From an uncultured Clostridia bacterium (GTDB taxonomy: Bacteria; Bacillota; Clostridia; Christensenellales; Aristaeellaceae), in NCBI GenBank assembly GCA_934631985.1, contig CAKTYE010000003.1, positions 14,314-78,313 of the forward strand: DNA of 64,000 nucleotides, read 5' to 3'. Positions 51,971-61,750 of this stretch are shown here, in pieces (the stretch's first letter is position 1; the number at the start of each line of letters is the position of its first letter). The notes beneath the pieces were generated by a model. That model had not been told where the DNA came from and did no database searches. It saw only the letters and a program-made list of their open reading frames with translations. Made by a program: the position numbers and the translations under genes.

Positions 51971-52033
51971 GATGCGAGGGAGGAGGCTTCTGTGCCAGAA
52001 GCCCCCTCCCTCGCGCTCCCTCCCGAAGACCAG
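51971..52033. repeat. Hairpin repeat family A, copy 4
   Basis: GCGAGGGAGG-a-GGCTTCTG and CAGAAGCC-CCCTCCCTCGC, then GCTCCCTCCCGAAGACCA. It begins 4 bases after the symporter stop codon and could act on that transcript's 3' end. Confidence 0.85.
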
Positions 52034-52166
52034 CGGATGTAAAGAAAATGCCGGCCTTCGGTTCAAAATTCAGGGTAAATAAACGCGCAGCCCGGACGCT
52101 GACAGAGCGTCCGGGCTGCATGCTTGTGGGCTGAGTGCGCCTACGGCTGTAGCGAGATGAAAATCC

Positions 52167-52225
52167 AGCAAAGAAAATATCCTCAGTCAGCCTGGCGGCT
52201 GACAGCTCCTACTGCGGAGGAAGCC
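52167..52225. repeat. Intergenic repeat, left-arm type (family B related)
   Basis: AATATCCTCAGTCAGCC and a GGCTGACAGCTCC arm form a hairpin; the same unit occurs at 58638-58680, where it is joined to a family B unit. Here the sequence after it is diverged. Confidence 0.65.
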
Positions 52226-52313
52226 TTTTGGTTGCTTCCCTATGGATTCAGGCTTAGCAGCAGGCTAGGCATCATTCACTGTAGCCACTCCCCACCTCTA
52301 CCTGCGCCCCCGC

Positions 52314-52386
52314 CAAAAGCCTCCCTCCGCAGAGGGAGGACAGCCGCCCCGAGGGCGGCAGGAGGATATTCTCTCAAGCCGCATCC
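52314..52386. repeat. Hairpin repeat family B, copy 3
   Basis: CCTCCCTC-CGCA-GAGGGAGG, then GCCGCCC-CGA-GGGCGGC and AGGAGGATATTCTCTCAAGC; nearly the same as 18231-18300. The 500-base gap 51968-52466 holds three repeats and the clpX terminator but no gene. Confidence 0.8.
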
Positions 52387-52403
52387 TCCCATCCCCACAT
52401 AAA

Positions 52404-52442
52404 AACCCCGGGCCGTCTCCCTCTCACAGGAGACAGCCCGGT
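52404..52442 (-). terminator. Rho-independent terminator of clpX
   Basis: CCGGGC-GTCTCC pairs with GGAGAC-GCCCGG (single mismatch each side), with GGTTTTTA following on the minus strand. Confidence 0.85.
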
Positions 52443-52466
52443 CACTTTATTCCATTATTCCAGCCT

Positions 52467-53780
<1,314 letters not shown>

Positions 53781-53803
53781 TTCGTTACCTCTCTTGAAAG
53801 CTA

Positions 53804-54400
53804 TTACTTTGCCGCCTTATCGCGGGGCTGATAAATTTCATCGATGATGTGATAGTCCAGGGCTTCCTGGGCGCTCATGAAATAATCGCGCTCCACGTCC
53901 TGCTTCACCTTGTCCATAGGCTGTCCCGTCATGTCGGACATCATACGGATCATTTTCTCCTTGGTCTTCATCAGCCACTCCGCGCGGATGGCAACGTCCG
54001 TGGCCTGTCCCTGCGCGCCGCCCAGAGGCTGATGGATCATGACTTCGCTGTTGGGCAGCGCCAGGCGCTTGCCCTTCTGACCCGCCATCAACAGGAACGC
54101 GCCCATGGACGCTGCCATGCCGATGCACACCGTGCGCACCTGGGGCTTGATGTACTGCATGGTGTCATAAATCGCCATGCCCGCCGTCACCGAGCCGCCG
54201 GGGCTGTTGATGTACAGGGAAATGTCCTCGTCCGGGTTTTCCATTTCCAGAAACAGCAGCTGAGCCACTACCAGGTTGGCTACGTTATCGTCGATCTCGC
54301 CCCCCAGGAACACGATACGATCCTTCAGCAGGCGGGAATAAATGTCGAAGGAGCGCTCTCCCCGACTTGTCTGTTCAACTACCATAGGCACCAATGTCAT
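53804..54400 (-). CDS. clpP: ATP-dependent Clp protease proteolytic subunit ClpP
   Basis: This 198-residue serine protease subunit has the triad residues: Ser in GMAASMGAFLLMAG (about residue 98), His in NSEVMIHQPLGGAQGQ (about 123) and the Asp in the C-terminal DVERDYFMSA region. N-terminal VPMVVEQTSRGERSFDIYSR is standard. AAAGGAGG lies 9 bases before ATG 54400. It pairs with clpX downstream; tig lies upstream but is separated by a probable terminator. Confidence 0.97.
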   Translation of the reverse strand: MTLVPMVVEQTSRGERSFDIYSRLLKDRIVFLGGEIDDNVANLVVAQLLFLEMENPDEDISLYINSPGGSVTAGMAIYDTMQYIKPQVRTVCIGMAASMGAFLLMAGQKGKRLALPNSEVMIHQPLGGAQGQATDVAIRAEWLMKTKEKMIRMMSDMTGQPMDKVKQDVERDYFMSAQEALDYHIIDEIYQPRDKAAK

Positions 54401-54476
54401 GACCCATGCCTCCTTTGGAATGCGCTGTGCGAGATTTATCGCATGCGCGTAGTCGTCTCATTGGTTTATAGTTTGG

Positions 54477-54572
54477 AAAAAGCAAGGATGCGCCGCTTCT
54501 CTATCCTATGCCCTGGGCACGGATTTCATGCCACCGGGGACTGGAAAATCTGCTGCGCACCCTTGCTTATTT
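54477..54572 (-). terminator. Probable terminator between tig and clpP
   Basis: On the minus strand AGCAAGGGTGCGC pairs with GCGCATCCTTGCT (one mismatch), enclosing about 65 bases that can themselves fold, and TTTTTCC follows. It would end or reduce read-through from tig into clpP-clpX. Confidence 0.65.
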
Positions 54573-54598
54573 CATCGGTTCTTCCTCAGGCCGCGGGC

Positions 54599-55996
54599 TT
54601 ACTCCGCGTCCTTGGTCTCCTCGGTGTCGGCCTTCTTGGCGCGGCGCTTGGCGGGAGCCTTCTTGGCAGGCACATCGGTCTCGCTCGCTTCTGCGGTCTC
54701 TGCCTTCTTCTCCTCCACCTTGCAGTCCTGCTTCATCAGGTCAACGACCTTCTGAATGGCGGCGCTGTCTTTCAGGTAGCCGCGCTGCTCATCGGTGAGG
54801 GTCTTCTCGAAGTCCTCCACAGACTGGCCCATGCGCTCCGCCTGCTCAGCGATCTGCTTCTGCACTTCCTCGTCGGTGGGCTCAATGCCTTCCGCCTTGC
54901 GGATCGCTTCCAGGGTCAGCTCCATCTTCACGCGATGCTCCGCCTCGCCCTTGTACATGTCCGCCAGCTGCTCCACGGTCTGACCGGTGTACTTCAGGTA
55001 GTCCTCCATGCGCAGGCCCTGATACGCCATACGCATCTGCATGTCGCGCAGGATGTAGTTCACCTGATCGCGGATCATGGCCTCGGGGATGTCCATCTGG
55101 GCATTCTCCACAGCCTTCTCCACCAGGGCGTTCTCCACAGCAATCTCGTTGTTCTTCGCGGTCTTCTCGTTCAGCTCCTTGACGATGCTGTCCTTGTACT
55201 CCGCAAAGGTGTTATACTCGCTCGCGTCCGCAGCAAACTCATCGTTCAGCTCGGGCAGCTCGGTGTGGGTGGCGCTGTTCACCTTCACATGGAACACAGC
55301 AGCCTTACCCGCCAGCTCGGCGGCGTGATACTGCTCGGGGAAGGTGACGTTCAGGTCCTTCTCCTCGCCGATGTTCATGCCCACCATCTGCTCCTCAAAG
55401 CCGGGGATGAACTGGTTGGAGCCCAAGGTCAGGGTCTGGCCCTCGGCGGTGCCGCCCTCAAAGGGCACACCGTCCACGCTGCCGGCGTAGTCCAGGTTCA
55501 CGGTGTCGCCGTTCTCCAGGGTGCGACCTTCCACGTCCACGGTACGGGCGACCTTCTGACGATCCTGCTCGATGCGGGCGTCAATGTCTGCGTCGGTCAC
55601 AGTCTGCTTCTGCACCTCTACCGTCAGGCCCTTGTAATCGCCCAGGGTCACATCAGGGCGCACAAACACCTCGCAGGTGAACACCAGGTCCTTGCCCTCG
55701 CCGATCTCCTGCACGTCCACCTCAGGCTGATCGACCACATGCAGGTCGTTGGCCTTCACGGCTTCGTCGTACAGCTCGGGGAAGATCTCCTGGAAAGCGT
55801 CGTCATAGAACACGCCCTCGCCGTACATGGTCTCGATCAGCTTGCGGGGCGCCTTGCCACGGCGGAAGCCGGGCACGTTGATCTTGCCGCGATTCTTCAG
55901 ATAAGCCTTCTGCATGGCTTCTTCAAACTGAGCAGCAGGCACGGTGAAGCTCAGCTTCGCCTTGTTGCCGGAAATTTTTTCATAAGTAGCACTCAT
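54599..55996 (-). CDS. tig: Trigger factor (ribosome-associated chaperone)
   Basis: This 465-residue protein has an N-terminal ribosome-binding domain with the signature VPGFRRGKAPRKLIE (about 43-57), a central FKBP-like peptidyl-prolyl isomerase domain (about 160-245; DTVNLDYAGSVDGVPFEGG) and a C-terminal helical chaperone domain. A Lys/Ala/Glu-rich tail (about 435-465; ending in KKADTEETKDAE) extends beyond the usual end. The order tig, clpP, clpX is common in Bacillota. The promoter is at 56069-56097; GGAGGG precedes ATG 55996. Confidence 0.96.
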   Translation of the reverse strand: MSATYEKISGNKAKLSFTVPAAQFEEAMQKAYLKNRGKINVPGFRRGKAPRKLIETMYGEGVFYDDAFQEIFPELYDEAVKANDLHVVDQPEVDVQEIGEGKDLVFTCEVFVRPDVTLGDYKGLTVEVQKQTVTDADIDARIEQDRQKVARTVDVEGRTLENGDTVNLDYAGSVDGVPFEGGTAEGQTLTLGSNQFIPGFEEQMVGMNIGEEKDLNVTFPEQYHAAELAGKAAVFHVKVNSATHTELPELNDEFAADASEYNTFAEYKDSIVKELNEKTAKNNEIAVENALVEKAVENAQMDIPEAMIRDQVNYILRDMQMRMAYQGLRMEDYLKYTGQTVEQLADMYKGEAEHRVKMELTLEAIRKAEGIEPTDEEVQKQIAEQAERMGQSVEDFEKTLTDEQRGYLKDSAAIQKVVDLMKQDCKVEEKKAETAEASETDVPAKKAPAKRRAKKADTEETKDAE

Positions 55997-56068
55997 GGAT
56001 GTCCCTCCGCATTCTTTAGGGCAGTAATGCCCGTCATGGTTCTGCCCTTGCAGAACGCACTACCCGAT

Positions 56069-56097
56069 ATTTTAGCATACTTCTTGTGTATATGCAA
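56069..56097 (-). promoter_or_regulatory. Promoter of tig
   Basis: On the minus strand, TTGCAT (56097-56092), 17 bases, TAAAAT (56074-56069). Confidence 0.7.
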
Positions 56098-56146
56098 GCA
56101 TTGCAGGGCCGTCAGCCCTCAAAAAATTGCACTCCGCGCCGACTTT

Positions 56147-57070
56147 TTATTCGATCCCCGGCACCAGCGAGGAAGTGCCGATGCCCAGGATTTCCGCCGT
56201 GCGGCGCGCGCTGGCGTTCTTGCCCGCGGAGCCGCCGATGGTGCAGATCTGCTCGCCCATGAACACAATGGTGGACGACTGCCCGCCATCCAGGTTAAAG
56301 GCCAGCGTACAGCCCTTTTCCAGCAGCTTCTCCGCCAGGAAGGAGACCGGGCCGCCCTTGCTGCCGCTGTGCCGCCCCTCCAGCATCATGGCGAAGTAAT
56401 GTCCCTTCTCCACCATGCCGATGGCAGTGCGCGGCGCGTTGCTGGTGCCGTATTTCTTCAATCCCTTGGTGTTCAGCTCGCCGTCACGGATGAGCAGCGG
56501 CCCGAAGGCCAGCACGTCCATGGCCCCCATCTCCTGATATTCCTCGGCGGTCTTTTCATCGGAGTAATAGACCTCCATATCGCCGTCGGCATACAGGGCA
56601 AGGTTGTCCAGGTTCGGGAAGGTTCCCTTGTTCTTTGCCAGCGTCCGCGTGGAAAGGATGCTTCCCTGCCGCAGCAGGATGCCCGCGCGCTTCTTCTGGC
56701 TCAACCGCAGGTGCGCAAAGTCGCTGTTCAGCGCCAGTACCGTGCCGTTTTTCCGGGCGATCTTGTAAGGCCAGTTCTGACTGGTCATGCGCTTGCTTTC
56801 ATCCCAGGGGATCATGGCAAAGGCGTTGTCCTCCGTACTCCAGACCTCGGCCTCATACCAAATGCGCTTGGGCGATGCTTCCGTGCGGCGGTAAATCTCC
56901 ACCTTCAGGGTGTCGCTGCAATAGCGCCACACGCCGCTCTCAGCGTCTGCGTAGACAAACTCGCCGCCGTCATAAAAGCCCGCCTCGTTCAGCTCAGGAA
57001 ACTCGCCCTCAGCCAGAGCCGTTCCCACCAGCATCAGCAGGCACAGCAGCGCCGCCAGCAATCTTTTCAT
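56147..57070 (-). CDS. Secreted phosphodiester glycosidase-family protein (NAGPA-like)
   Basis: This 307-residue protein has signal peptide MKRLLAALLCLLMLVGTALA, cleaved before EGEFPE. The catalytic-type region (about 180-300) shows PRTAIGMVEKGHYFAMMLEG, AFNLDGGQSSTIVFMG and a closing RRTAEILGIG, as in NAGPA-like phosphodiester glycosidases, which remove sugar residues linked through phosphodiesters. The target could be wall glycopolymers or exopolysaccharide. GAGGAGG precedes ATG 57070. It starts 11 bases after purC, so the two share a transcript although no functional link is obvious. Confidence 0.85.
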   Translation of the reverse strand: MKRLLAALLCLLMLVGTALAEGEFPELNEAGFYDGGEFVYADAESGVWRYCSDTLKVEIYRRTEASPKRIWYEAEVWSTEDNAFAMIPWDESKRMTSQNWPYKIARKNGTVLALNSDFAHLRLSQKKRAGILLRQGSILSTRTLAKNKGTFPNLDNLALYADGDMEVYYSDEKTAEEYQEMGAMDVLAFGPLLIRDGELNTKGLKKYGTSNAPRTAIGMVEKGHYFAMMLEGRHSGSKGGPVSFLAEKLLEKGCTLAFNLDGGQSSTIVFMGEQICTIGGSAGKNASARRTAEILGIGTSSLVPGIE

Positions 57071-57081
57071 GTGTCCTCCTC

Positions 57082-57816
57082 TTACAGCAGCCGCTGTTCT
57101 TCCTCCTCCAGGCCCATCATGCGGTGCAGCACCTCCTGATAGGCCTGCTCCACATTGCCCAGATCACGGCGGAAGCGATCGATGTCCAGCGGCTCATGGG
57201 TCCGGGCATCCCAGAAGCGGCAGGTGTCCGGCGTAATCTCGTCCGCCAGCAGCAGCCTGCCCTCAAAGCGCCCGAATTGCAGCTTGAAGTCAATCAGCTC
57301 AATGTTGATCTCCTTCATGTAGCGTGAAAGAATGTCGTTGACCCGCAGGGCCGTCGCCTTGATCTCCTCCAACTCCGGCTGGGTGGCATAGCCCAGGGCT
57401 GTGATGTGGGTGAAGTTGACCAGCGGGTCCTCTGCCTCGGGATTTTTCAGCACAAACTCCACCACGGTGTTCGCCAGCTTTGTCCCCTCCGGCAGACTGA
57501 GCCGCCGTGCCAGCGACCCCGCCACAATGTTGCGCACCTTCACCGCGACCGGGATGATCTCCACCCGCTTCACCAGCGACTGGCGCGCATCCAGCTGCTC
57601 AATGAAGTGGTTCTCTACGCCCTCCGCCGCAAGCATCTCAAAAATATGCTTGCAGATGGCGTTGTTGATCTCACCCTTGCCCAAAATGCGGCCCCGTTTT
57701 AGCCCATGATAGGCCATGGCTTCGTCCTTGAAGTACACAATAGCCTTGGTGGGGTCTTCCGTTGCGTATACGCGCTTTCCTTTACCTTCCGTCAGCAGTT
57801 TCCCCGGCGTCAGCAT
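57082..57816 (-). CDS. purC: Phosphoribosylaminoimidazole-succinocarboxamide synthase
   Basis: This 244-residue enzyme catalyses the ATP-dependent joining of CAIR and aspartate in purine synthesis. The signatures LLTEGKGKRVYATEDPTKAI (ATP-binding), VRNIVAGSLARRLSLPEGTK and IDFKLQFGRFEGRLLLADEI are present; length is normal. ATG 57816 has AAGGGAG before it and a promoter at 57850-57878. The other pur genes are not nearby, so purC stands alone here. Confidence 0.96.
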   Translation of the reverse strand: MLTPGKLLTEGKGKRVYATEDPTKAIVYFKDEAMAYHGLKRGRILGKGEINNAICKHIFEMLAAEGVENHFIEQLDARQSLVKRVEIIPVAVKVRNIVAGSLARRLSLPEGTKLANTVVEFVLKNPEAEDPLVNFTHITALGYATQPELEEIKATALRVNDILSRYMKEINIELIDFKLQFGRFEGRLLLADEITPDTCRFWDARTHEPLDIDRFRRDLGNVEQAYQEVLHRMMGLEEEEQRLL

Positions 57817-57849
57817 GCTTTCGCTCCCTTGTCCCTTGAATTAACGTCC

Positions 57850-57878
57850 ATTGTACCAGAAAAGCCGTCATCCCTCAA
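57850..57878 (-). promoter_or_regulatory. Promoter of purC
   Basis: On the minus strand, TTGAGG (57878-57873), 17 bases, TACAAT (57855-57850). No purine riboswitch is seen in the short leader. Confidence 0.65.
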
Positions 57879-57904
57879 CAGGAAATTGCAGCATTTCACG
57901 GTTT

Positions 57905-58549
57905 TTATGGTTTCTGCTGCAAGGACGCATCTTTTGCATAGATGGTCAGCAGTGCGCCGCCGGTGAAGGAGATCTCCGCTTCCTTCGCCGTCCACTCATT
58001 GCTTACACCCAGCGACGTGTGGTTCACCAGCGTATAATCCGTCAGCTGATACTCCACCCCGCGCAGGGTCAGCCCAGTCACCTCCGGCGTATATGCCAGC
58101 AGGGACAGGTGATACCCCGCCCGCCGCGGCAGGCGATGGCATCCCGGCATCAAAATGCGCGCTTCGTTCAGCCCGCCCAGCAGCACGGCTTCCTCCCCGC
58201 GCAGCGCCGCGTCATACAGCAGCTGAATGTTGGTCATGGTGTGATCCAGCCGTCCGCCGATGCCCCCCGCCAGCAAAAAAGAATGGTAGCCGCGTTCGCG
58301 CCCCACCGCCATGCAATGCTCCGTGTCGGTGTCATCCTTGTGCGTTGGCAGCGCAATGACCGGGCAATCGCCGACCACCGCCCGCGGCATGGAGTCGAAG
58401 TCTCCGATCACGCCGTCGGGGGTCAGTCCCGCCGCCACCGCGCGGGCATAGCCTGCGTCCGCGCAAAGAAGCAGGTCGCCGGGCTGCTTGCGTACCCGCT
58501 CAATGGCTTCCCCTTCATACAGGGGCAGAATGATGATACAGCGGCTCAT
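57905..58549 (-). CDS. thiN: Thiamine pyrophosphokinase
   Basis: This 214-residue enzyme converts thiamine to thiamine pyrophosphate with ATP. The N-terminal domain has LLCADAGYARAVAAGLTPDG, VIGDFDSMP and LPTHKDDTDTEHCMAVGRER, and LAGGIGGRLDHTMTNIQLLY closes the catalytic part; the C-terminal beta domain (about 140-210) binds thiamine (HTSLGVSNEW). Together with ThiT at 33858 it gives a thiamine salvage route that does not need de novo synthesis. AAAAGGTG precedes ATG 58549. Confidence 0.95.
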   Translation of the reverse strand: MSRCIIILPLYEGEAIERVRKQPGDLLLCADAGYARAVAAGLTPDGVIGDFDSMPRAVVGDCPVIALPTHKDDTDTEHCMAVGRERGYHSFLLAGGIGGRLDHTMTNIQLLYDAALRGEEAVLLGGLNEARILMPGCHRLPRRAGYHLSLLAYTPEVTGLTLRGVEYQLTDYTLVNHTSLGVSNEWTAKEAEISFTGGALLTIYAKDASLQQKP

Positions 58550-58629
58550 TCTTTCACACCTTTTCTCGTTTGTGATAAGGGGGTATAGGAAGCGGGGAGA
58601 GTGCCTTGATGTAGGCTTTGGAAACCGCA

Positions 58630-58735
58630 GCAGAGAGAATATCCTCAGTCAGCCAAAGGCTGACAGCTCCCTCTGCGGAGGGAGGACAGCCACCCCGAGG
58701 GCGGCAGGAGGATATGCTCACAAGCCGCACCTCCT
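58630..58735. repeat. Composite intergenic repeat (left arm plus family B, copy 4)
   Basis: AATATCCTCAGTCAGCC/GGCTGACAGCTCC is followed without a gap by a CCTCTGCGGAGGGAGG and CACCCCGAGGGCGGCAGGAGG unit. The same two parts are separate at 52167 and 52314, so this may be the complete element. Confidence 0.75.
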
Positions 58736-58785
58736 CTCAGGCGCACCCGGTAGGCCCAACCTTCCCGTCCACAGCGCAAGACTTT

Positions 58786-58860
58786 CCTCTTGCCTCCTTC
58801 CGCAGAAGAAGGGGGATCGCCTGCCAAAGGCAGGTGGTGGAAGATAAACGCCCCCGCTGC
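58786..58860. repeat. Hairpin repeat family B variant (type C), copy 2
   Basis: CCTCCTTCCGCAGAAGAAGGGGGA, CCTGCC-AAA-GGCAGG and TGGTGGAAGATAAACGCCCCC; matches 18329-18397 with few changes. The gap 58550-59011 otherwise holds only a terminator. Confidence 0.75.
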
Positions 58861-58950
58861 ATTCGCCTTCCCCCCGCAACAGGAAAGATTTCACGTCCCC
58901 AAACGCACCCCAGGCTTCCCAATGCCCCTGGACCTTCGCTTCCCTTTGCG

Positions 58951-58994
58951 AAAAAAGGAAAGGCAAGCCGGACTCCAACGCCCAGCTTGCCTTC
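58951..58994 (-). terminator. Rho-independent terminator of ispH-rpsA
   Basis: On the minus strand AAGGCAAGC pairs with GCTTGCCTT, followed by TCCTTTTTT. Confidence 0.88.
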
Positions 58995-59011
58995 CCAGAA
59001 AAACTATGCTC

Positions 59012-61015
59012 TTACTCCTGAGCAGGCTCCTGCGCCGCTTCATCAGCGGGCATATCGTCGCCCGCAACCATTTCGAACTCAGCGCCGTCGCCCATCTCAT
59101 TCTCGTAATTGAAGGCTTCATCCTCCAGCACCTGACGGATGCTCAGGCTGATGCGCTTCTTCTCGGGATCAACGCTCAGCACCTTCACGCGGACCACCTG
59201 GCCCACCTGCACCGCGTCCTCAACCTTCGCCACGCGGGTCAGCGCGCACTGGGAGATATGCACCAGGCCATCCAGGCCGGGCTCCAGCTCCACGAAAGCG
59301 CCGAAATCGGTGATGCGGACAACCTTGCCCTCCACGATGGAGCCCTCGGGATACTTCTCCACAGCGGTGTCCCAGGGACGGGGCTGCAGCTGCTTGTAGC
59401 CCAACTGAATGCGCTCGCGCTCACGATCCAGGCCCAGCACCTTCACGTCGATCTCCTGGTTGGGCTGCACAACCTCGCTGGGATGCTTGATGCGACCCCA
59501 GCTCAGGTCGGTGATATGCACCAGACCATCCACGCCGCCAACATCGACGAACGCGCCGAAGTCGGTCAAACGGCGGACGATACCATGAATGATCTCGCCC
59601 TCCTGCAGGTTCTCCCAGGCTTCCTTCTTCTTCGCGGCAGCTTCTTCCGCCATGACCGCCTTGCGGCTGGCCACGATGCGCTTCTTCTGCTTATCGACCT
59701 CGATGATCTTCAGCTTCAGATCCTTGCCGACGAAATCGGCGATCTTCTCAACATAGCGCTGAGACAGCTGAGACGCAGGCACAAACGCGCGTACGCCTTC
59801 CACATCGGCGATCAGGCCGCCCTTGACGGCCTCCTTGCCAACGCCATCGACATACTCGCCAGCCTCGTACTTGGTCATCAGCGCGTCCCAAGCCTTGCGG
59901 TTGACGATGTTGCGCTGAGACAGCACCACATTGCCCTCGCCGTCGTTCACCTTGACGACCTCGACCTCCAGCTCATCGCCGGGCTTCACATCCTGCTGCG
60001 TCAGCTCGGTGCGCTTAATGATACCATCAGCCTTGTAGCCGATGTTTACATACACTTCGTCCTCCGCAACCTGCACCACAGTGCCGGTCACAGTCTGACC
60101 GGGGCGAATTCGGACCATGGTGGCTTCCACTTCAGCCATGAAGCTGTTCTGAGCGTCCTCCTGGTTGGTGGCAACCTGTTGTTCCTTGTCGATCATGCGT
60201 GTGACAACCTCCTTAAGTGACCCATCCGGCGTAGACGCGCCAGCGGTTATTCCTATGAAATCGGAATATATATTTGCAAAGCCTGGCGGAATTTCCGCCG
60301 CGCGCTCTACCAAAATGGTATTTTTGCACAGCCTGCTGCATGTATCATACAGCTTTCGTGTGTTGGCGCTGTGCCGCCCCCCTACCACGATCATGGCGTC
60401 TGCCCGGCCTGCCAGCTCCTCGGCCTCGTGCTGACGCACCTGCGTGGCGGAGCAAATGGTGGGCCGCAGCTTTACCTGCGCAATGCGCTCCTTCAGCCGC
60501 GCGGTCAGTCTTTCCCACTTCGTGGGCGGAAAGGTGGTCTGCGCCACCACCAGCGCGGTTTTCAGCGGGGGCAGCACGTCGATCTCGCTTTCCTCGCTGA
60601 GGACATATACAGGCCCCTTCGCCCATCCCGCCGTCCCCTGTACCTCGGGATGCGCCTTTTCACCGATGAGGATGACCGGGCAGTCCGGCCCCGACTCCTC
60701 GGCGACAATGCGGTGCAGCTTCGCCACAAACGGACAGGTCAGATCGACGATCTGCGCCCCCGCCTCCTGCAGTTCGACCAGCACCTGCGGCGAAACGCCA
60801 TGGCTACGGATGAGCACCTGCCTCCCGTCTGCCTGCCCGGGCGTTTCAATGGGCGGCATGCCGCGCTCCCGCAGCATCTCGACCACCTCCGGGTTATGAA
60901 TCAGCTCTCCCAGCGTACAGGACGGAACACCCGTCCGCGCCACCCGAAGCGCTTCCTCCACCGCCCGGCGCACACCCATGCAGAATCCTGCATGCGCCGC
61001 TATTTCATAGGGCAT
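59012..61015 (-). CDS. ispH: Fused 4-hydroxy-3-methylbut-2-enyl diphosphate reductase / ribosomal protein S1
   Basis: This 667-residue fusion has an IspH domain (about 1-280) that makes isopentenyl and dimethylallyl diphosphate by reduction, with the three 4Fe-4S ligands Cys12, Cys94 and Cys188 and the SHGV and THGA-like ITAGAST motifs. The C-terminal half (about 305-640) has four S1 RNA-binding repeats (for example TDFGAFVDVGGVDGLVHITD and ITDFGAFVELEPGLDGLVHI). An acidic tail ends it. Such fusions are known in Clostridia. ATG 61015 is preferred (GAAAGGA, 8 bases before) over ATG 61024. Confidence 0.95.
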   Translation of the reverse strand: MPYEIAAHAGFCMGVRRAVEEALRVARTGVPSCTLGELIHNPEVVEMLRERGMPPIETPGQADGRQVLIRSHGVSPQVLVELQEAGAQIVDLTCPFVAKLHRIVAEESGPDCPVILIGEKAHPEVQGTAGWAKGPVYVLSEESEIDVLPPLKTALVVAQTTFPPTKWERLTARLKERIAQVKLRPTICSATQVRQHEAEELAGRADAMIVVGGRHSANTRKLYDTCSRLCKNTILVERAAEIPPGFANIYSDFIGITAGASTPDGSLKEVVTRMIDKEQQVATNQEDAQNSFMAEVEATMVRIRPGQTVTGTVVQVAEDEVYVNIGYKADGIIKRTELTQQDVKPGDELEVEVVKVNDGEGNVVLSQRNIVNRKAWDALMTKYEAGEYVDGVGKEAVKGGLIADVEGVRAFVPASQLSQRYVEKIADFVGKDLKLKIIEVDKQKKRIVASRKAVMAEEAAAKKKEAWENLQEGEIIHGIVRRLTDFGAFVDVGGVDGLVHITDLSWGRIKHPSEVVQPNQEIDVKVLGLDRERERIQLGYKQLQPRPWDTAVEKYPEGSIVEGKVVRITDFGAFVELEPGLDGLVHISQCALTRVAKVEDAVQVGQVVRVKVLSVDPEKKRISLSIRQVLEDEAFNYENEMGDGAEFEMVAGDDMPADEAAQEPAQE

Positions 61016-61111
61016 AGCAAGCATCCTTTCGCAAATGCTCTAGTTAGAGCTTTTTCGTCACCGACACGTTATTTCCTGCAAGGTCGGCAACTTTTTTTGA
61101 AATTTTCTGAT

Positions 61112-61750
61112 TTATTTTTCCGGGTGGGCCACCATTTCAGCATAGGCATCGCGGATGCGCTGCAAATATGCCTCGCAGGTTCCCTTATTGATGCCCTCCT
61201 CCAGCAGATCGTCATAGGCGATGTCCTCGCCCACATACATGTTCACAAAATGGAAGGGCTTCAGCTTGCCGTCAAAATACACAGGGATCACCGGCACCCG
61301 GCTGCGCATAGCGATCATGGCGGTGCCGCTTTCGATCTGCTGCATCACGCCCTCATGGTGCCGCGTTCCCTCGGGGAAAATGCCCAGGGACTGTCCGTCC
61401 CGCAGCACCCGCAGGCAGCTGCGCATGGCCTCCATGTCGGAATTGTGGCGATCCACGGCGATGATGCCCAGATCCTCCAGGATCACCCGCCCCAGCTTCG
61501 TCTTCACCAGCTCCTTTTTGCCCAGAAAGCGAAGCTGCTGACCATGGATCCTGTAGCACATGGCGATGGGATCCAGCCAGGAATTATGGTTGCCGATGAC
61601 AATGAAGGGCGCCGCCCGGTTCAGCCGCTCCACATGGTGAATGCGCAGCGGACAGATGGTATGAAACACGATGTATGCCAGAAAGCGCGCAATGACATAG
61701 GTAATGGTCCAGCGGCGCTTCTTCTCCGGCTTTTTCGCCGTTTCGCTCAC
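61112..61750 (-). CDS. plsC: 1-acyl-sn-glycerol-3-phosphate acyltransferase
   Basis: This 212-residue membrane-associated enzyme makes phosphatidic acid. It has one N-terminal hydrophobic segment (about 15-35), the catalytic NHNSWLDP (HX4D), GVIILEDLGIIAVDRHN-like region and the FPEGTRHHEGVM substrate motif. The start overlaps the cmk stop by 4 bases (ATGA). cmk-plsC-ispH/rpsA is a well-known order in Clostridia. Confidence 0.94.
   Translation of the reverse strand: MSETAKKPEKKRRWTITYVIARFLAYIVFHTICPLRIHHVERLNRAAPFIVIGNHNSWLDPIAMCYRIHGQQLRFLGKKELVKTKLGRVILEDLGIIAVDRHNSDMEAMRSCLRVLRDGQSLGIFPEGTRHHEGVMQQIESGTAMIAMRSRVPVIPVYFDGKLKPFHFVNMYVGEDIAYDDLLEEGINKGTCEAYLQRIRDAYAEMVAHPEK

Noticed and set aside
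53849..57139. 1,096-codon open frame opposite clpP, tig and the phosphodiester glycosidase gene
   Set aside because: It spans several genes and intergenic signals; the His/Leu/Val-rich sequence is the complement of Glu/Lys-rich trigger factor.
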